Of a stretch of 64,000 nt of DNA, positions 33,811 through 45,517 are shown one piece after another. The stretch comes from Patella vulgata. Its lineage: Eukaryota > Mollusca > Gastropoda > Patellidae. Below the pieces are notes generated by a model. The model was given only the letters and a program-made list of their open reading frames with translations. It searched no databases and was not told the origin of the DNA. A program made the position numbers and the translations under genes. The stretch spans positions 95,493,959 to 95,557,958 of the forward strand of contig NC_065879.2 in assembly GCF_932274485.2 (NCBI RefSeq), read 5' to 3'. How positions within the stretch are numbered: the stretch's first letter is position 1; each line of letters begins with the position of its first letter.

Positions 33811-36800
33811 TTAAAACTTATAATAAAATTTTGTCTCTTTTAAAAAGTTTAGTATCTCACAATATAGCTCCGGTGGAGCAAATAAATGATGTAATGTCTG
33901 GCAACGGTAAAAATTAGATCTAATATTTCCAAGATACTTGCACTCGATCAAAATGTGCTTCACTGTCAAAGGAACATGACAGTGTTCACATTCTGGTTGA
34001 GGCTCTCGTTTCAAGATGAAAAAGTGAGTTAAAAAAGTATGACCAATGCGAGAGCGACACAAAACAACTTCATCCCTCCTGTTGTTCTATAGGAGCTTGG
34101 CCAGTCTCCTAAGAGAGGCTTGATATGATGAATTTTTTTTTTGTGCCTGCAAGATCCCAAGACCGTTGCCAGCGGTCATAAATAAAATGATTTATACATG
34201 CTTTAAAATCTTTATATGGTATTAAAAAGGTGATTGGGGAAGATCTAAAGCAGCTTTGGCAGCAAAATCTGCTTGATCATTCCCCCTTATATCAACGTGA
34301 CTGGGGAGCCAGCAAAAGACAATGTCCTTGCTGCTCAACTCGTAAGATAGTAGCAGACGATAAACATCTGCAACTAATGGGTGTTCAAGCTGTTTATTGT
34401 TAATTGCTTGAAGCGAGGACAGAGAATCAGTAAAGATGATGTGCTGTAGTAAATGTGATGATTGAATGAACTCCAAAGCCTGAAGAATGGCCTGGAGCTC
34501 AGCTGTAAATATTGAAGCAGCAGGTGGAAGACACACAGAAATGGTCTCAGTTGGCGTCACTGTAGCCGAAGCCACCCGATCACCATTTTTAGAGCCATCT
34601 GTGTAAATAGGAGCATAATCACCATATTTAGACCTTAGCTCTCTAAAAAGAGATTGGAACACCGTCGAGCTAGTATCTCTCTTCTTATGTTGAGTAAGAT
34701 CGAAATCGATCTTTGGGAGAGATATAGCCCACGGCGGAGACCTAAAGAAAGGGGTATTCGCAATACTGTCAAGGCTGATACCAGCCTCCGACATGAGGGG
34801 TTGTATGCGAATACCGAATGATGGAATAACCTTAGTCTTTCGCAGATATAAATGCTCATGATAAGGTCTAAATATGGTATTATATGAAATATGATTTGGA
34901 AGTGATGCAATTTTCGTAGCATACTGCAGGGCAAGCTTATCACGTCTGTTGTGCAATGAGAGCTCGTGCGCCTCGACGTATAAACTTTCCACTGGAGATG
35001 TACGAAATGCTCCTAAACTGATTCTAAGTCCCTGGTTGTGTATGGTGGCGAGCTCTTTGAGATAAGACTCGCGGGCAGACCCATACACAATACACCCATA
35101 ATCGAGTTTTGATCTTATTAATGCTCGATATAATCTGAGCAAGACCTTACGGTCTGCTCCCCAGTCAGTATTTGATAAGACTCTCAATATGTTGAGGGCT
35201 TTCAGACATTTCTTTTTTAGGTTTTTAATGTGGGGGATAAATGACAATTTCTTATCAAATATCAGCCCCAGAAATTTGGTTTCATCCACAACTGGAAGGC
35301 GGTTGCCATCCAAATAAAGTTCTGGATCTGGATGCAAACCTCGTTTCTGACAGAAATGCATGCAGACAGTCTTGGATTTCGAAAAACGAAATCCATTTTC
35401 GGTTGCCCATTGTTGAAGCGAATTCAAACAAAGCTGCAACTTACGTTCGACTATCCGCATGTATGTAGAACCATAGCACATCTGAAAGTCATCAACATAA
35501 AGAGCGCCGTTTGTACCTGGTTTAAGGCACGCTGGGATAGTATTAATTTTTATCGCAAAAAGAGTTGGAGATAAAATACTTCCCTGTGGAACCCCCATTT
35601 CCTGAGAAAATGGGTCAGAGAATATTGATCCCAGTCGTACCTTAAATGACCTATCTTCCAGGAAATTTTTAATGAAGATAGGTAAGCGACCTCGTAGGCC
35701 GAGGTTATGGAGGTCGCGCATGATACCGTGTTTCCACGTTGTATCATATGCTTTCTCCAGATCAAAAAATATTGCAACTAAATGTTGCTTCTGGATGAAA
35801 GCGTCCCTGACAAACGTTTCAAATCTAACGGGATGATCAAGAGTGCTCCTTTGGGACCGAAATCCACATTGGAGGTCTGTAATGAGGTTGTTGGACTCAA
35901 GGTACCAAACAAGCCTTCGATTGATCAATCTCTCCATGGTTTTGCAAATACAGCTTGTTAAAGCGATCGGACGATAATTGGTAGGATTCGTATGATCTTT
36001 ACCGGGTTTAGGGATAGGAATTATTGTGGCTTCATGCCACGAAGGGGGGAATTTCCCATCAACCCAAATCCGGTTAAAAAGATCCAGTAAAATTAAGAGA
36101 GTGGAAAAAGGTAGATGTTTTAGAATTTGGTAGTGTATTTCATCTGGACCAGTTGCAGTGTCCCGAGCTCGCTTTAGCGAATCCCGAAGCTCTGCAATGG
36201 AAAAAGTATCATTATAGCATTCATCATTACGGGACTTGAAATTAAGTCTCCTTTTCTCCTGCTGTTGTTTAATGCATAGAAAGGCATTGGAGGAGAAATT
36301 GGATGATGAATTGTATGAAAAAGTACTGGCCAGAGAATTAGCAATATCAGGAAATGTTGTTAAGGTGGTATTATCAACATTTAGATGGTTTACTGATAAT
36401 GCACTACTTTTACCTTTAATCCTACGAATCCTATCCCATACCGATTTAGATGTGGTACGGGAATTGATCCTTGAGACATAACCTTGCTATGAAGATTTCT
36501 TTGCTTGGCGTATGGTTCTACGGGCCTTCGCCCGGACCATTTGGTATGACGCAATATTCTCCATGGAAGGATGGTTCTTTAATCGTCTCAGTATACGATC
36601 ACGCTCTTTAAGAGCGGATTTGCAATCATCATTATACCATGGTTTATTGAAACGTTTTGGTTCAGTCGTGGTTTTTGGAATCGCCTGCTCAGCTACATCT
36701 TGTAGAATTGAAGTGAATAAGGCCATGGGTTCATCTGCATCTTCTAACTCCTTTGCATCAAAAGAGAAGAGACACAAAGATTCAAATAGAGCCCAATCAG

Positions 36801-37494
36801 CCTTATGCAACTTCCACCTCTGGGGCCTTTCGACCGGAGAGGGACCATTATTATCAATCAAGATAGGAAAGTGGTCACTACCACATAGATCTTCATTTAC
36901 TCTCCATGTAAAATCCTGAAAAAGGACCGGAGAGCAAATGGTGAGATCTAGTGAAGAAAAAGAAGCTATGGCAGGATGTAGATAAGTAGGCGAGTCATCA
37001 TTTAATAAACACAAATTATTAATGTTAATGAAGTCCGCTATTTGTTTACCTCTGTTGTTATCATCTGGACTGCCCCAAAGTGAATGAACATTGAAATCTC
37101 CCGTAATTATAAACGGAAGAGGAAGTTGGGCAACAAGGTCATCAAGATCATTGGGGCTCAGATGCAAACTGGGAGGAAGATAAATAGAACATAGTGTTAT
37201 AGGAATATGGAAAGTCACCCTAACTGCAACTCTCTGTAAAGGCGAGTTGAGGATGACTTGACTCTGAGGGATATCTCCATTAAGAATAATAGAAACACCC
37301 CCATGAGCTCTACCATCACCAACTGCATGATGATGATAACTAACAAAATGTCTAAAAGACAAAGTGTCAGAATTCCTTAAGAAAGTTTCCTGTAAACAAA
37401 TAGCTAAAGGATTGTACTTTTGAACTAATAATTGAACTTCATTAAAATTTGGTTTTAAACCACGACAATTCCATTGAAGAATGGAATTTACCAT
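33811..37494 (-). pseudogene. LINE ORF2: endonuclease, RT, RNase H (one stop, one frameshift)
   Basis: ORF2 carries an APE-type endonuclease (WNCRGLKPN at the N-terminus, QETFL, ITGDFNVHSLWG, SLDLTICSP, SDHFPIL), then a linker, RT (FFDLEKAYDTTW, GVPQGS, YVDD at 35499-35488), RNase H (IYTDGSK, TAELQAI, FTDSLSSL, WLPSHVDIRGNDQAD) and a terminal Cys/His segment (CEHCHVPLTVKH). The frame is continuous from 37494 to 34222 except for a TAG at 36489-36487 where relatives read TGG. A base is missing near 34230, so the last 80 codons (34062-33811) lie in another frame. All catalytic residues are present. The endonuclease nicks DNA, RT copies the RNA and RNase H removes the template. Confidence 0.88.
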
Positions 37495-37496
37495 TG

Positions 37497-38876
37497 TCAG
37501 GGATAATTAATTTTTGGCGGCTTACCGACGGGGTCCATATGGACATCCACTACGTTAATGTCGCCCATCGAAGCATCCCCATATTTATTAAAGAGATAGA
37601 TAGGGTTTTGTGAACCCTTTTTATCCCTCTCTCGCAACTTTAACCATTTTTGTTGCTTCGTTGTAAGCACTGTTCTCTCCTCTGAGGATGAAGTACCCTT
37701 AAACTGCACCCCTGACCCCGTGGACCTGGGATCAGCAGTATCAGTTTGAGAAGTACACAATGGTGGAGCCCCCTTGCCATTTTGAATAGGAGTATTGGGA
37801 ATAGTCTCAATAACTCCAGAAGGAGGCAAGGAGGATTCATCCTCACCGGGTATCAAAGCAGTGCTTTGAGTCGAGCTCTCAGATGTATTAGAGGAACTCA
37901 ACACCCCTTTACTGTGCTCCGATGTAATATTTTTAGGTTTTTTCTCTTTACGTGGCCAGGTTAGGTCTGTCTGAACAGATATGGATCTAGTAGATGCTTT
38001 AACAACACTCGAAAAAGATTTCCCTTGTGGCGCAGTGGGAAAGAGTGAAGTAAGCTCTACTTGCTTCTTAGCATCATAGTATGGAATTTTCCGTTCAGAT
38101 ATTACCTGTTGAATTCTTTTCTCTTTCTGCCATACTGGACATTCGCGAGAATAAGCAAAATGCTTACCCTTGCAATTTACACAGCAAAACTCAGTCTGAC
38201 AGGAATTGCTCTCGTGACCATCATGGCCAAAGCGAGCACAGGTTTCTTTGCCTCTACAGACGGTTTTGCTATGTCCAAACTTCTGGCACTTATAGCAGCG
38301 AAGAGGATTGGCTATGTAAGTATCAACAGGAATATAGAGATAACCTGCCTTGAGAGTCTTCGGAATGTCGGGACGATTAAAAGTGAGAATGTAGGTGCTT
38401 GTTGGAATCACCTTGTCTCCTCGACGTATACTTATTCGTTTAACGTGTTGTACACCCTGAGGAGAAAGGTATTCTACCATCTCATCCTCATTGCTGCCTT
38501 CAAGATCCCGACAGCGAATTACACCTCTACATGAATTTAAAGATCTATGAGGAGACACCTTAATAGGAATGTCTGCTAATGTTGATGATTTAAGCAACAT
38601 GGTAGCATGTTGCTGTTTAGCGCATTCTATCAAGAGTGCTCCATTCTTTAATTTCTTAATAGCTTTGGGCTCACCAGCTAAGCCAGCTATGCCCTTTGCT
38701 ATCAAGAACGGTGAAACTTTCGCTAAATCCGTAGAGGGACTCTCAATCAAGAGAAACCTCGGCCAAGATTTTAATACCTTACTTGTAACATTAAATATAT
38801 TCGAAACGTCCTCTGAATTAGGACGTTTCTTATTTTGATTCTTATTTATTGGGGTTGGGGGGATTGGGGAATCCAT
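37497..38876 (-). CDS. LINE ORF1, gag-like zinc-knuckle protein
   Basis: ORF1 proteins of I-group LINEs bind the element's RNA and package it with ORF2 protein. The 459-residue frame is open. Residues about 25-180 form an RRM-like region (SPFLIAKGIAGLAGEP, GALLIECAK, GVIRCRDLEG, VKRISIRRG..TYILTF). Then come three Cys-rich knuckles: CYKCQKFGHSKTVC (canonical CCHC), CARFGHDGHESNSC (second Cys changed to Phe) and CCVNCKGKHFAYSREC. The C-terminal third is Ser/Thr-rich and probably disordered. The stop TGA is followed after two bases by the ORF2 ATG. The start is chosen because homology with the copy at 59893 begins at the same Met. Confidence 0.85.
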   Translation of the reverse strand: MDSPIPPTPINKNQNKKRPNSEDVSNIFNVTSKVLKSWPRFLLIESPSTDLAKVSPFLIAKGIAGLAGEPKAIKKLKNGALLIECAKQQHATMLLKSSTLADIPIKVSPHRSLNSCRGVIRCRDLEGSNEDEMVEYLSPQGVQHVKRISIRRGDKVIPTSTYILTFNRPDIPKTLKAGYLYIPVDTYIANPLRCYKCQKFGHSKTVCRGKETCARFGHDGHESNSCQTEFCCVNCKGKHFAYSRECPVWQKEKRIQQVISERKIPYYDAKKQVELTSLFPTAPQGKSFSSVVKASTRSISVQTDLTWPRKEKKPKNITSEHSKGVLSSSNTSESSTQSTALIPGEDESSLPPSGVIETIPNTPIQNGKGAPPLCTSQTDTADPRSTGSGVQFKGTSSSEERTVLTTKQQKWLKLRERDKKGSQNPIYLFNKYGDASMGDINVVDVHMDPVGKPPKINYP

Positions 38877-39407
38877 GGAGTAATATTTTTTTATTATTCA
38901 CCCCTCGTCGTCCCTCAGGTTACTTCCCTGCCTACCAGGGGGAGGACTAGCACGGATAACCAGTGCATTGCCTCAGGGCTCGACGAGGGGTATACTCAAG
39001 CCAGAAGTAAAAAAAAAATACTTTCCAACCCGATTGACCCAAGCCGCCGCTCTGTAGAATGTACTAAGGACACAAAGGTAGGTATTATGCTGAGTGAATA
39101 AACAACAGAGCATTAAACTGGAAAGGGTACATTCTACAGAGCTAAAAACGACCCGAGCCGATTGATCAGAGTGGGCCACTCTGACCCCCCGTCTAGGTGA
39201 ACCATGGGCCAAAGTAATGTGTTGCAGAGAAAGGGCTCGCAAGCCCAATCCCCACTCAATTACCAGGATTCCACTCTCCACCGACACGGGTCGCAACGCA
39301 CGCCAAACACGTTGCCCCATTACAGGGGATCCTTTTAGTCGCCTTTTACGACACGCAGGAAGTACGAAGGGTATATTCTTGTCACCCCCTACACCCCAGG
39401 GGGGTGA

Positions 39408-39857
39408 TGCTAAAAAGCAAGTAGAACTTTCTACATTTTTTCCCATTGCACCACAAGGGAAAACTTATTCAAGTGTAGCCAAAGTTTCTACTAGAACCAT
39501 TTCTGTTCAGACGGATTTAACCTGGCATAAAAAAGAGAAAATGCCTAAAATAATATCATCAGATCATGTTAAAGGGGTATCGGGCTCCCCCCCCCCCCCC
39601 ACAGAACGGCAAGGAGTCATCTCCCTCGCCTCTTTTTGAAACTGTCACGCTTGATTCCAGTTCTACTGAGTCAGGCTCGAAGAAGGTTTTTCTAAAAAAG
39701 AAAAGAAATTGGCAAAGATGCGCGAGAGAGAGAAAAAGGGTTCACAAAACCCCATCTCTCTCAATAATAGATATGTAGATGATCTGATGGACGGTATTAT
39801 CGTCGCGGATGTCCATTAGGAACCCGTCGGTAAGCCGCCAGAAATTAACTATCCCTG
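39408..39857 (+). pseudogene. LINE ORF1 C-terminal remnant
   Basis: The frame matches residues about 270-459 of the ORF1 at 37497-38876 (KVSTRTISVQTDLTW), with a run of C at 39590 breaking the frame, and ends at the ATCCCTGACAATGG junction with ORF2. Confidence 0.75.
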
Positions 39858-39860
39858 ACA

Positions 39861-41549
39861 ATGGACAATTCCATTATTTAACGGAATTGTCGTGGTTTTA
39901 ATTCAAAATTTCAATCCTTTAGCTATTTGTTTACAGGAAACTTTCTTAAAGAATTCTGGTACACTTTGTCTTTTAGGCATTTTATTGGTTACCATCATCA
40001 CTCAGTTGGTGATGGTAGAGCTCATGGGGGTGTTTCTATTATTCTTAATGGAGATATCCCTCAGAGTCAAGTCACCCTCAACTCGCCTTTACAGGCAGTT
40101 ACAGTTAGGGTGACTTTGCATATTCATATAACACTCTGCTCTGTATATCTTCCACCAAGTTTACATCTTAATCTCAGAGATCTTGATGACCTTGTTGCAC
40201 AACTTCCTCTCCCGTTTATTATTACGGGAGATTTCAATGGTCATCATTCGCTCTGGGGTTGTTCAGATGATAACAACAGAGGTAAACAAATGGCAGACTT
40301 TATTAACATTAATAATTTGTGTTTATTTAATGATGACTCGCCTACTTATCTACATCCTGCCACAGCTTCTTTTTCTCCGCTCGATCTCACCATTTACTCC
40401 CCGGTCCTGTTTCAGGATTTTACATGGAGAGTAAATGACGATCTGTGTGGTAGTGGCCACTTTCCTATCTTGATTGATAATAATGGTCCCTCAGAAGTGG
40501 AAGTTGCATAAGGCTGATTGGGCTCTTTTAGAATCTTTGTGTCTCTTCTCTTTTGATACAAAGGAGTTAGAAGATGTAGATGAACCCATGGCCTTATTCA
40601 CTTCAATTCCTCAAGATGTAGCTGAGCAGGCGATTCCAAAAACCACGACTACACCAAAACGTTCCAATAAACCATGGTATAACGAAGATTGAAAATCCGC
40701 TCTTAAAAAGCGTGATCGTATCCTGAGACGACTAAAGAACCACCCTTCCATGGAGAATATTCCGGCATACAAAATGGTCCGGGCGAAGGCTCGTAGAATC
40801 ATACGTCAAGCAAAGAAATCTTCATGGCAAGGTTACGTCTCATGGATCAATTCCCGTACCACATCGAAGTCGACATGGGATAGGATTTGTAGGATTAAAG
40901 GTAAAAGTAGTGCATTATCAGTTAACCATCTAAATGTTGATAGTACCACCTTAACAACATTTCCTGATATTGCTAATTCTCTGGCCAGTACAATTTCATT
41001 TAATTCATCATCCAATTTTTCCTCTGATTCCTTTCGTGGCATTAAAGCTCGACAGGAGAAAAGGCGGCTTATTTCAAATCTCGCAATGATGAATGCTACA
41101 ATGATACCTTTTCCATTGCAGAGCTCCGGGATTCGCCAAAGCGAGCTCGGGATACTGCATCTGATCCAGATGAAATACACTACCAAATTCTAAAACATTT
41201 ACCTTTTTCCACTCCCTTAATTTTACTAGATCATTTTAACCGAATTTGGGGTGATGAGAAATTTTCCCCTTCGTGGCATGAAGCCACAATAATTCCCATC
41301 CCTAAACCCGTTAAAGATCATACGAATCCTACCAACTATCGTCCAATCGCTTTAACTAGCTGTATTTGCAAAACCATGAAGAGATTGATCAATCGAAGGC
41401 TTGTTTGGTACCTCATTACTGACTGCCAATGTGGATTTCGGTCCCAAAGGAGCACCCTTGATCATCTCGTTCGATTTGAAACGTTCGTCATGGACGCTTT
41501 CATCCAGAAGCAACATTTAGTTGCAATATTTTTGATCTGGAGAAAGCAT
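39861..41549 (+). pseudogene. LINE ORF2 remnant, left part (endonuclease and start of RT)
   Basis: Readable endonuclease blocks: FRHFIGYHHHSVGDGRAHGG, then ITGDFNGHHSLWG, CGSGHFPIL. Then the linker (RAKARRIIRQAKKSSWQGYV), and RT N-terminal blocks up to FRSQRSTLDHLVRFETFV. It has several frameshifts and a stop, and ends at AGAAAGCATATGA where the LTR element begins. Confidence 0.8.
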
Positions 41550-41553
41550 ATGA

Positions 41554-42272
41554 TGTAGCACCATAGGTCTTCTGTCTGACGTGGAGAGCGGGCATATGTC
41601 GGAAACCGGTCGCCACATCCTACGTACGACCCATGCATCTTTTCTTACTACATATTTCTGTAGCCTTGTGATCGTCTAGAATTTGTCTCTAGCTGTCTTT
41701 ACTTCTGCTTCACGTTGTGTATTTACTTCTTACGGTTTCTTAAGACGTTTGTCTTATCAGGAATAACAATGCAACAGTTGGCTTCTACATTTTATATATA
41801 TAGCTGAATACAGGTATACAAGCATAATAGATAACAATACTAGCTAAAACCATTTCTCTACCCTACCCTAGCCAGCCTGGCGGCTGTCTAAGAACTCACA
41901 TGGAAGCTCTCTGGAATCTAATGGAAGTCTGTCTTACAGGGTTCCACGGTTTCTTTTAAAGGTATATGAATATCATGCACAATAAAGCGTGATCATGGCC
42001 CTGAACTTGTGTAATTAACGATATGATTGGTTACTTTAAGTCAAATGATGCAATTAGAATAATTCCACTCACGTGTAATTCTGGTGGTAAAATATTGACA
42101 CCTGTTGTGGTTTAAGAGCTCTTTTTTATGTAACAATATGTCAATTACAGACTAAGTTGATTTAGTACAATTCCTCATATGTGGGAACCTACCAAATTGC
42201 CAAAGATATTAATTAATGAAATATAATGCCATCATTAATTTCAAGAGCAAAAATTCTAGCAATATTATTACA
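41554..42272. repeat. Left LTR (719 bp)
   Basis: Starts TGTAGCACCATAGGTCTTCT and ends TATTATTACA. Contains TATA-like and AATAAA motifs on the plus strand. Confidence 0.85.
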
Positions 42273-44848
42273 TTCGACCCTCTGTTAAAGACTTTTTGCT
42301 CGGTATTAGGTAGAGTTATATAAGTATTCATAAATGTAGCAGAAATCTCGAAAATCGACATATATAATTATCACCTCCCCGTCTTCTAAGATTTATGCAA
42401 AATGAAGAGGTAGGAGACTCTTAAGAACTGTCATGTACTAAACCCTATAATTATGCATGCATATATACATGATTACTATACCATAAAACAAAGCTATGAA
42501 ATAAAAACACAAATAATCAAAAGTCAAAGTTGCATGCAAAAGTTCTCTAAAAGTTCATCACTGTAAAATCCTATGAAAATTCACTAAGCCTAAACACAGA
42601 AAACACAAATTGTCTTTTTTAAATCTTCAAGTGTCCTAATTTCAAAACACTATAACACATCACGTAATATTTATAAAGTTCAGGTTTCACTTTAAATTCT
42701 GTCTCAGGAAATGTCAATTTGGTAAACTGGTAAACCATTTCTTCTTCTTGGATTTGTATTGGTCTGTTTCAGCTACCATAGTATCAAGTTGAAACCTTCT
42801 TTTTTTCTTCTTAGTATGATTGGTTTGTACAATTTTTTCCGTCAATCAAACATGTCATTGCCATCAGACCAAAAACTAACTATTCCTAAATCTTTAAAAC
42901 TTTATTTTGATATTAGTCTAATATTATTATTTCGAAAAATTATTTGTAAATCTTACTCTTAATTAAAATTAACTTTATTTAAGTATTACTAAACTTTGAT
43001 GTGTCCCTTTAATTATAAAACTTCAAACTAATTTTGACCTCATGACCTAACTCGATCAGTAATGGACAATTTTATAATTACGTTGATGTTTTATAATTTC
43101 CGTTTCTGTTTTAGAATTCCGCCATTATTATTTTATATTTCTCCGTCAGTAATGTGACCTTTTTGACCTAATCATTTACAATTTTGCAATTCGTTTTTTA
43201 TAAACACTAACCATTATTACATAAACATTTCCTATCAGACTGACACTGACACAAGCTGAGCTCACACTTATGACAATATCAGTGTTACATTTTACCTAGA
43301 ATAGAACTGTCAATCAAATATGGACAGTATATGAATGACATTCCATTTTATCCTACAGTACCTATTCCATCATTAGTATTATATAAACATTATTTAGAAT
43401 CATGTTCAAAGCAAGTACCGTGCACTTCACTCCCTCGGAACACCAGTCTATATTTTATAAACAAGACAATCAGAATATACGTAGCATTTAATTACACATA
43501 TAGTTAACTTTATCCTATGTATTAACGCATGACGTGACTTTTACACACGTCAAATTTAACACAGTGTTAGAACCTATTGTTTATAATAATCTGACCTAAT
43601 GTCAAATTACACATTCTAATCATTTCGTGTCGACAGCTTAAAGCAATTAGCAGTATATATTAAACGTTAATATTACGTTTCTAAGCAAAAATTTAATTAC
43701 ATAAAAGTGTCGTATTCTTAACTTTAACTTCCTATAAAACTCGTATTAATGACTTTGCGATAATCTCACAATTTAACGAGCCAATAATTTTAGTTTTTTT
43801 CCCAGGAAAACTATAACCAACATCCCTAGATGAACCATATGGGATTTTCAACATAACCTAACGTTTTATTCAAAAGTTAAATTACTTTTGAAACCTTGGA
43901 CTAGAGCTTCAAAATTACACTACTCTACTTATTTAACCACGTGGACGACACAAAAACACGAATAATAGCAATTCAACCTTTTAGTCAAAAGTTAAACTAT
44001 GACTAAAACTAAAAATCTTGAAACCTTGGACTATAGCCTAAAAACTATATTAGCATTATATAGCTAATTAACCACACATACACACATTAACCTATCACAG
44101 TAGAAACCACGGCCAACCAGGAAACTAGAGTTAATCACTCACAAATTTCATCCTTAGCTCTGCCGTCGTTCTCACTGCGATCCGGAGACAACATTAGTTC
44201 CTTATTTTATTCCTTATTCCGTTTCCTTATCATTATTATTTTTTAAAACCTACTCCTTAAAGACCCTCACTTTAACTTTACTCAAATTTACTACAGGTCA
44301 TGTTAACCTGGCAATATACACACCTAACCAGTGATATTATATTGTTTAATATACCTATCAATCAAAACTTATGAATGACTGTAATTTATTCTCTATACAG
44401 TTAAATTTTAAATATTTAGTTTCTTATCAGATTTTAACTTTAAATTAATATTATTTGGTCTTTAAACAAATTTAGTTTTCCAAACAAAATGTATTTACCC
44501 AATTTTTCGAATATCTCCACCAGATTTTTTCCACCAGACTTTTTCTGTTGCTGGATTGTACAGGTTTTCTTCGTAATGTCTTCAAATATGTATTTTTCTT
44601 CTAAAGTGACTTCTTACCCCAGAGGTCGCAACTTCAGAACGGCACCAAATCGAATATGTAAGACTATGCAGTGCTATACAGTCACTGGTTAGATGTGGAA
44701 AATATGTGATGTTTACTCTCTTTTCTTCTAATCTTCTTCCAGGTTACTCGATCTCGTAGTCACGTGCACCAAATCGAATATGTATTCTTCTTCTAAATTT
44801 GCTGCTTACCCTAAAGGTCGAAACTGTGTTACGGCACCAAATCGAATA

Positions 44849-45081
44849 TGTAGCACCATAGGTCTTCTGTCTGACGTGGAGAGCGGGCATATGTCGGAAA
44901 CCGGTCGCCACATCCTACGTACGACCCATGCATCTTTTCTTACTACATATTTCTGGAGCCTTGTGGTCGTCTAGAATTTGTCTCTAGCTGTCTTTACTTC
45001 TGCTTCACGTTGTGTATTTACTTCTTACAGTTTCTTAAGACGTTTATCTTACCAGGAATAACAATGCAACAGTTTGCTTCT

Positions 45082-45128
<47 letters not shown>

Positions 45129-45513
45129 CTGAATACAGGTATACAAGCATAATAGAATCTAATGGAAGTCTGTCTTACAGGGTTCCACGGTTTCTTTTAA
45201 AGGTATATGAATATCATGCAAAATAAAGCGTGATCATGGCCCTGAACTTGTGTAATTAACGATATGATTGGTTACTTTAAGTCAAATGATGCAATTAGAA
45301 TAATTCCACTCACGTGTAATTCTGGTGGTAAAATATTGACACCTGTTTTGGTTTAAGAGCTCTTTTTTATGTAACAATATGTCAATTACAGACTAAGTTG
45401 AATTAGTACAATTCCACATATGTGGGAACCTACCCACTTGCCAAAGATATTAATTAATGAAATATACTGCCATCATTAATTTCAAGAGCAAAAATTCTAG
45501 CAATATTATTACA
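44849..45513. repeat. Right LTR (665 bp)
   Basis: Same termini as the left LTR and an expanded TA repeat inside. Just before it, the segment GGCACCAAATCGAATATG occurs three times (about 44641, 44767 and 44833), so the LTR edge has been locally duplicated. Confidence 0.85.
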
Positions 45514-45517
45514 ATGA

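Larger units (their letters stand above)
33574..39404 (-). mobile_element. I-type LINE, full-length and nearly intact
   Basis: The element runs from a 5' UTR (39404-38877, starting CCCTGGGGTGTAGGGGGTGA on the sense strand) through ORF1 (38876-37497) and ORF2 (37494 to about 33811) to a 3' UTR ending in (ATTTC)n at 33574. Its length of 5.8 kb is normal for the I group with RNase H. ORF1 is open; ORF2 has one stop and one single-base frameshift. It is the best reference in the window for the other copies at 20834-25017, 39405-47558, 52672-54603 and 59369-64000. Confidence 0.9.
41554..45513. mobile_element. LTR retrotransposon, non-coding, inserted in a LINE
   Basis: Long direct repeats at 41554-42272 and 44849-45513 start TG and end CA, and the 4-bp sequence ATGA is duplicated at 41550-41553 and 45514-45517. 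Removing it restores the LINE sequence GCATATGATACTACATGG found in sister copies. The 2.6-kb interior shows no gag or pol, so this is a non-autonomous shell. A TTTGGTGCCGT motif next to the right LTR on the minus strand resembles a primer binding site, but orientation and superfamily (Gypsy or BEL/Pao) are undecided. The two LTRs remain very similar, so the insertion is fairly young. Confidence 0.85.
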
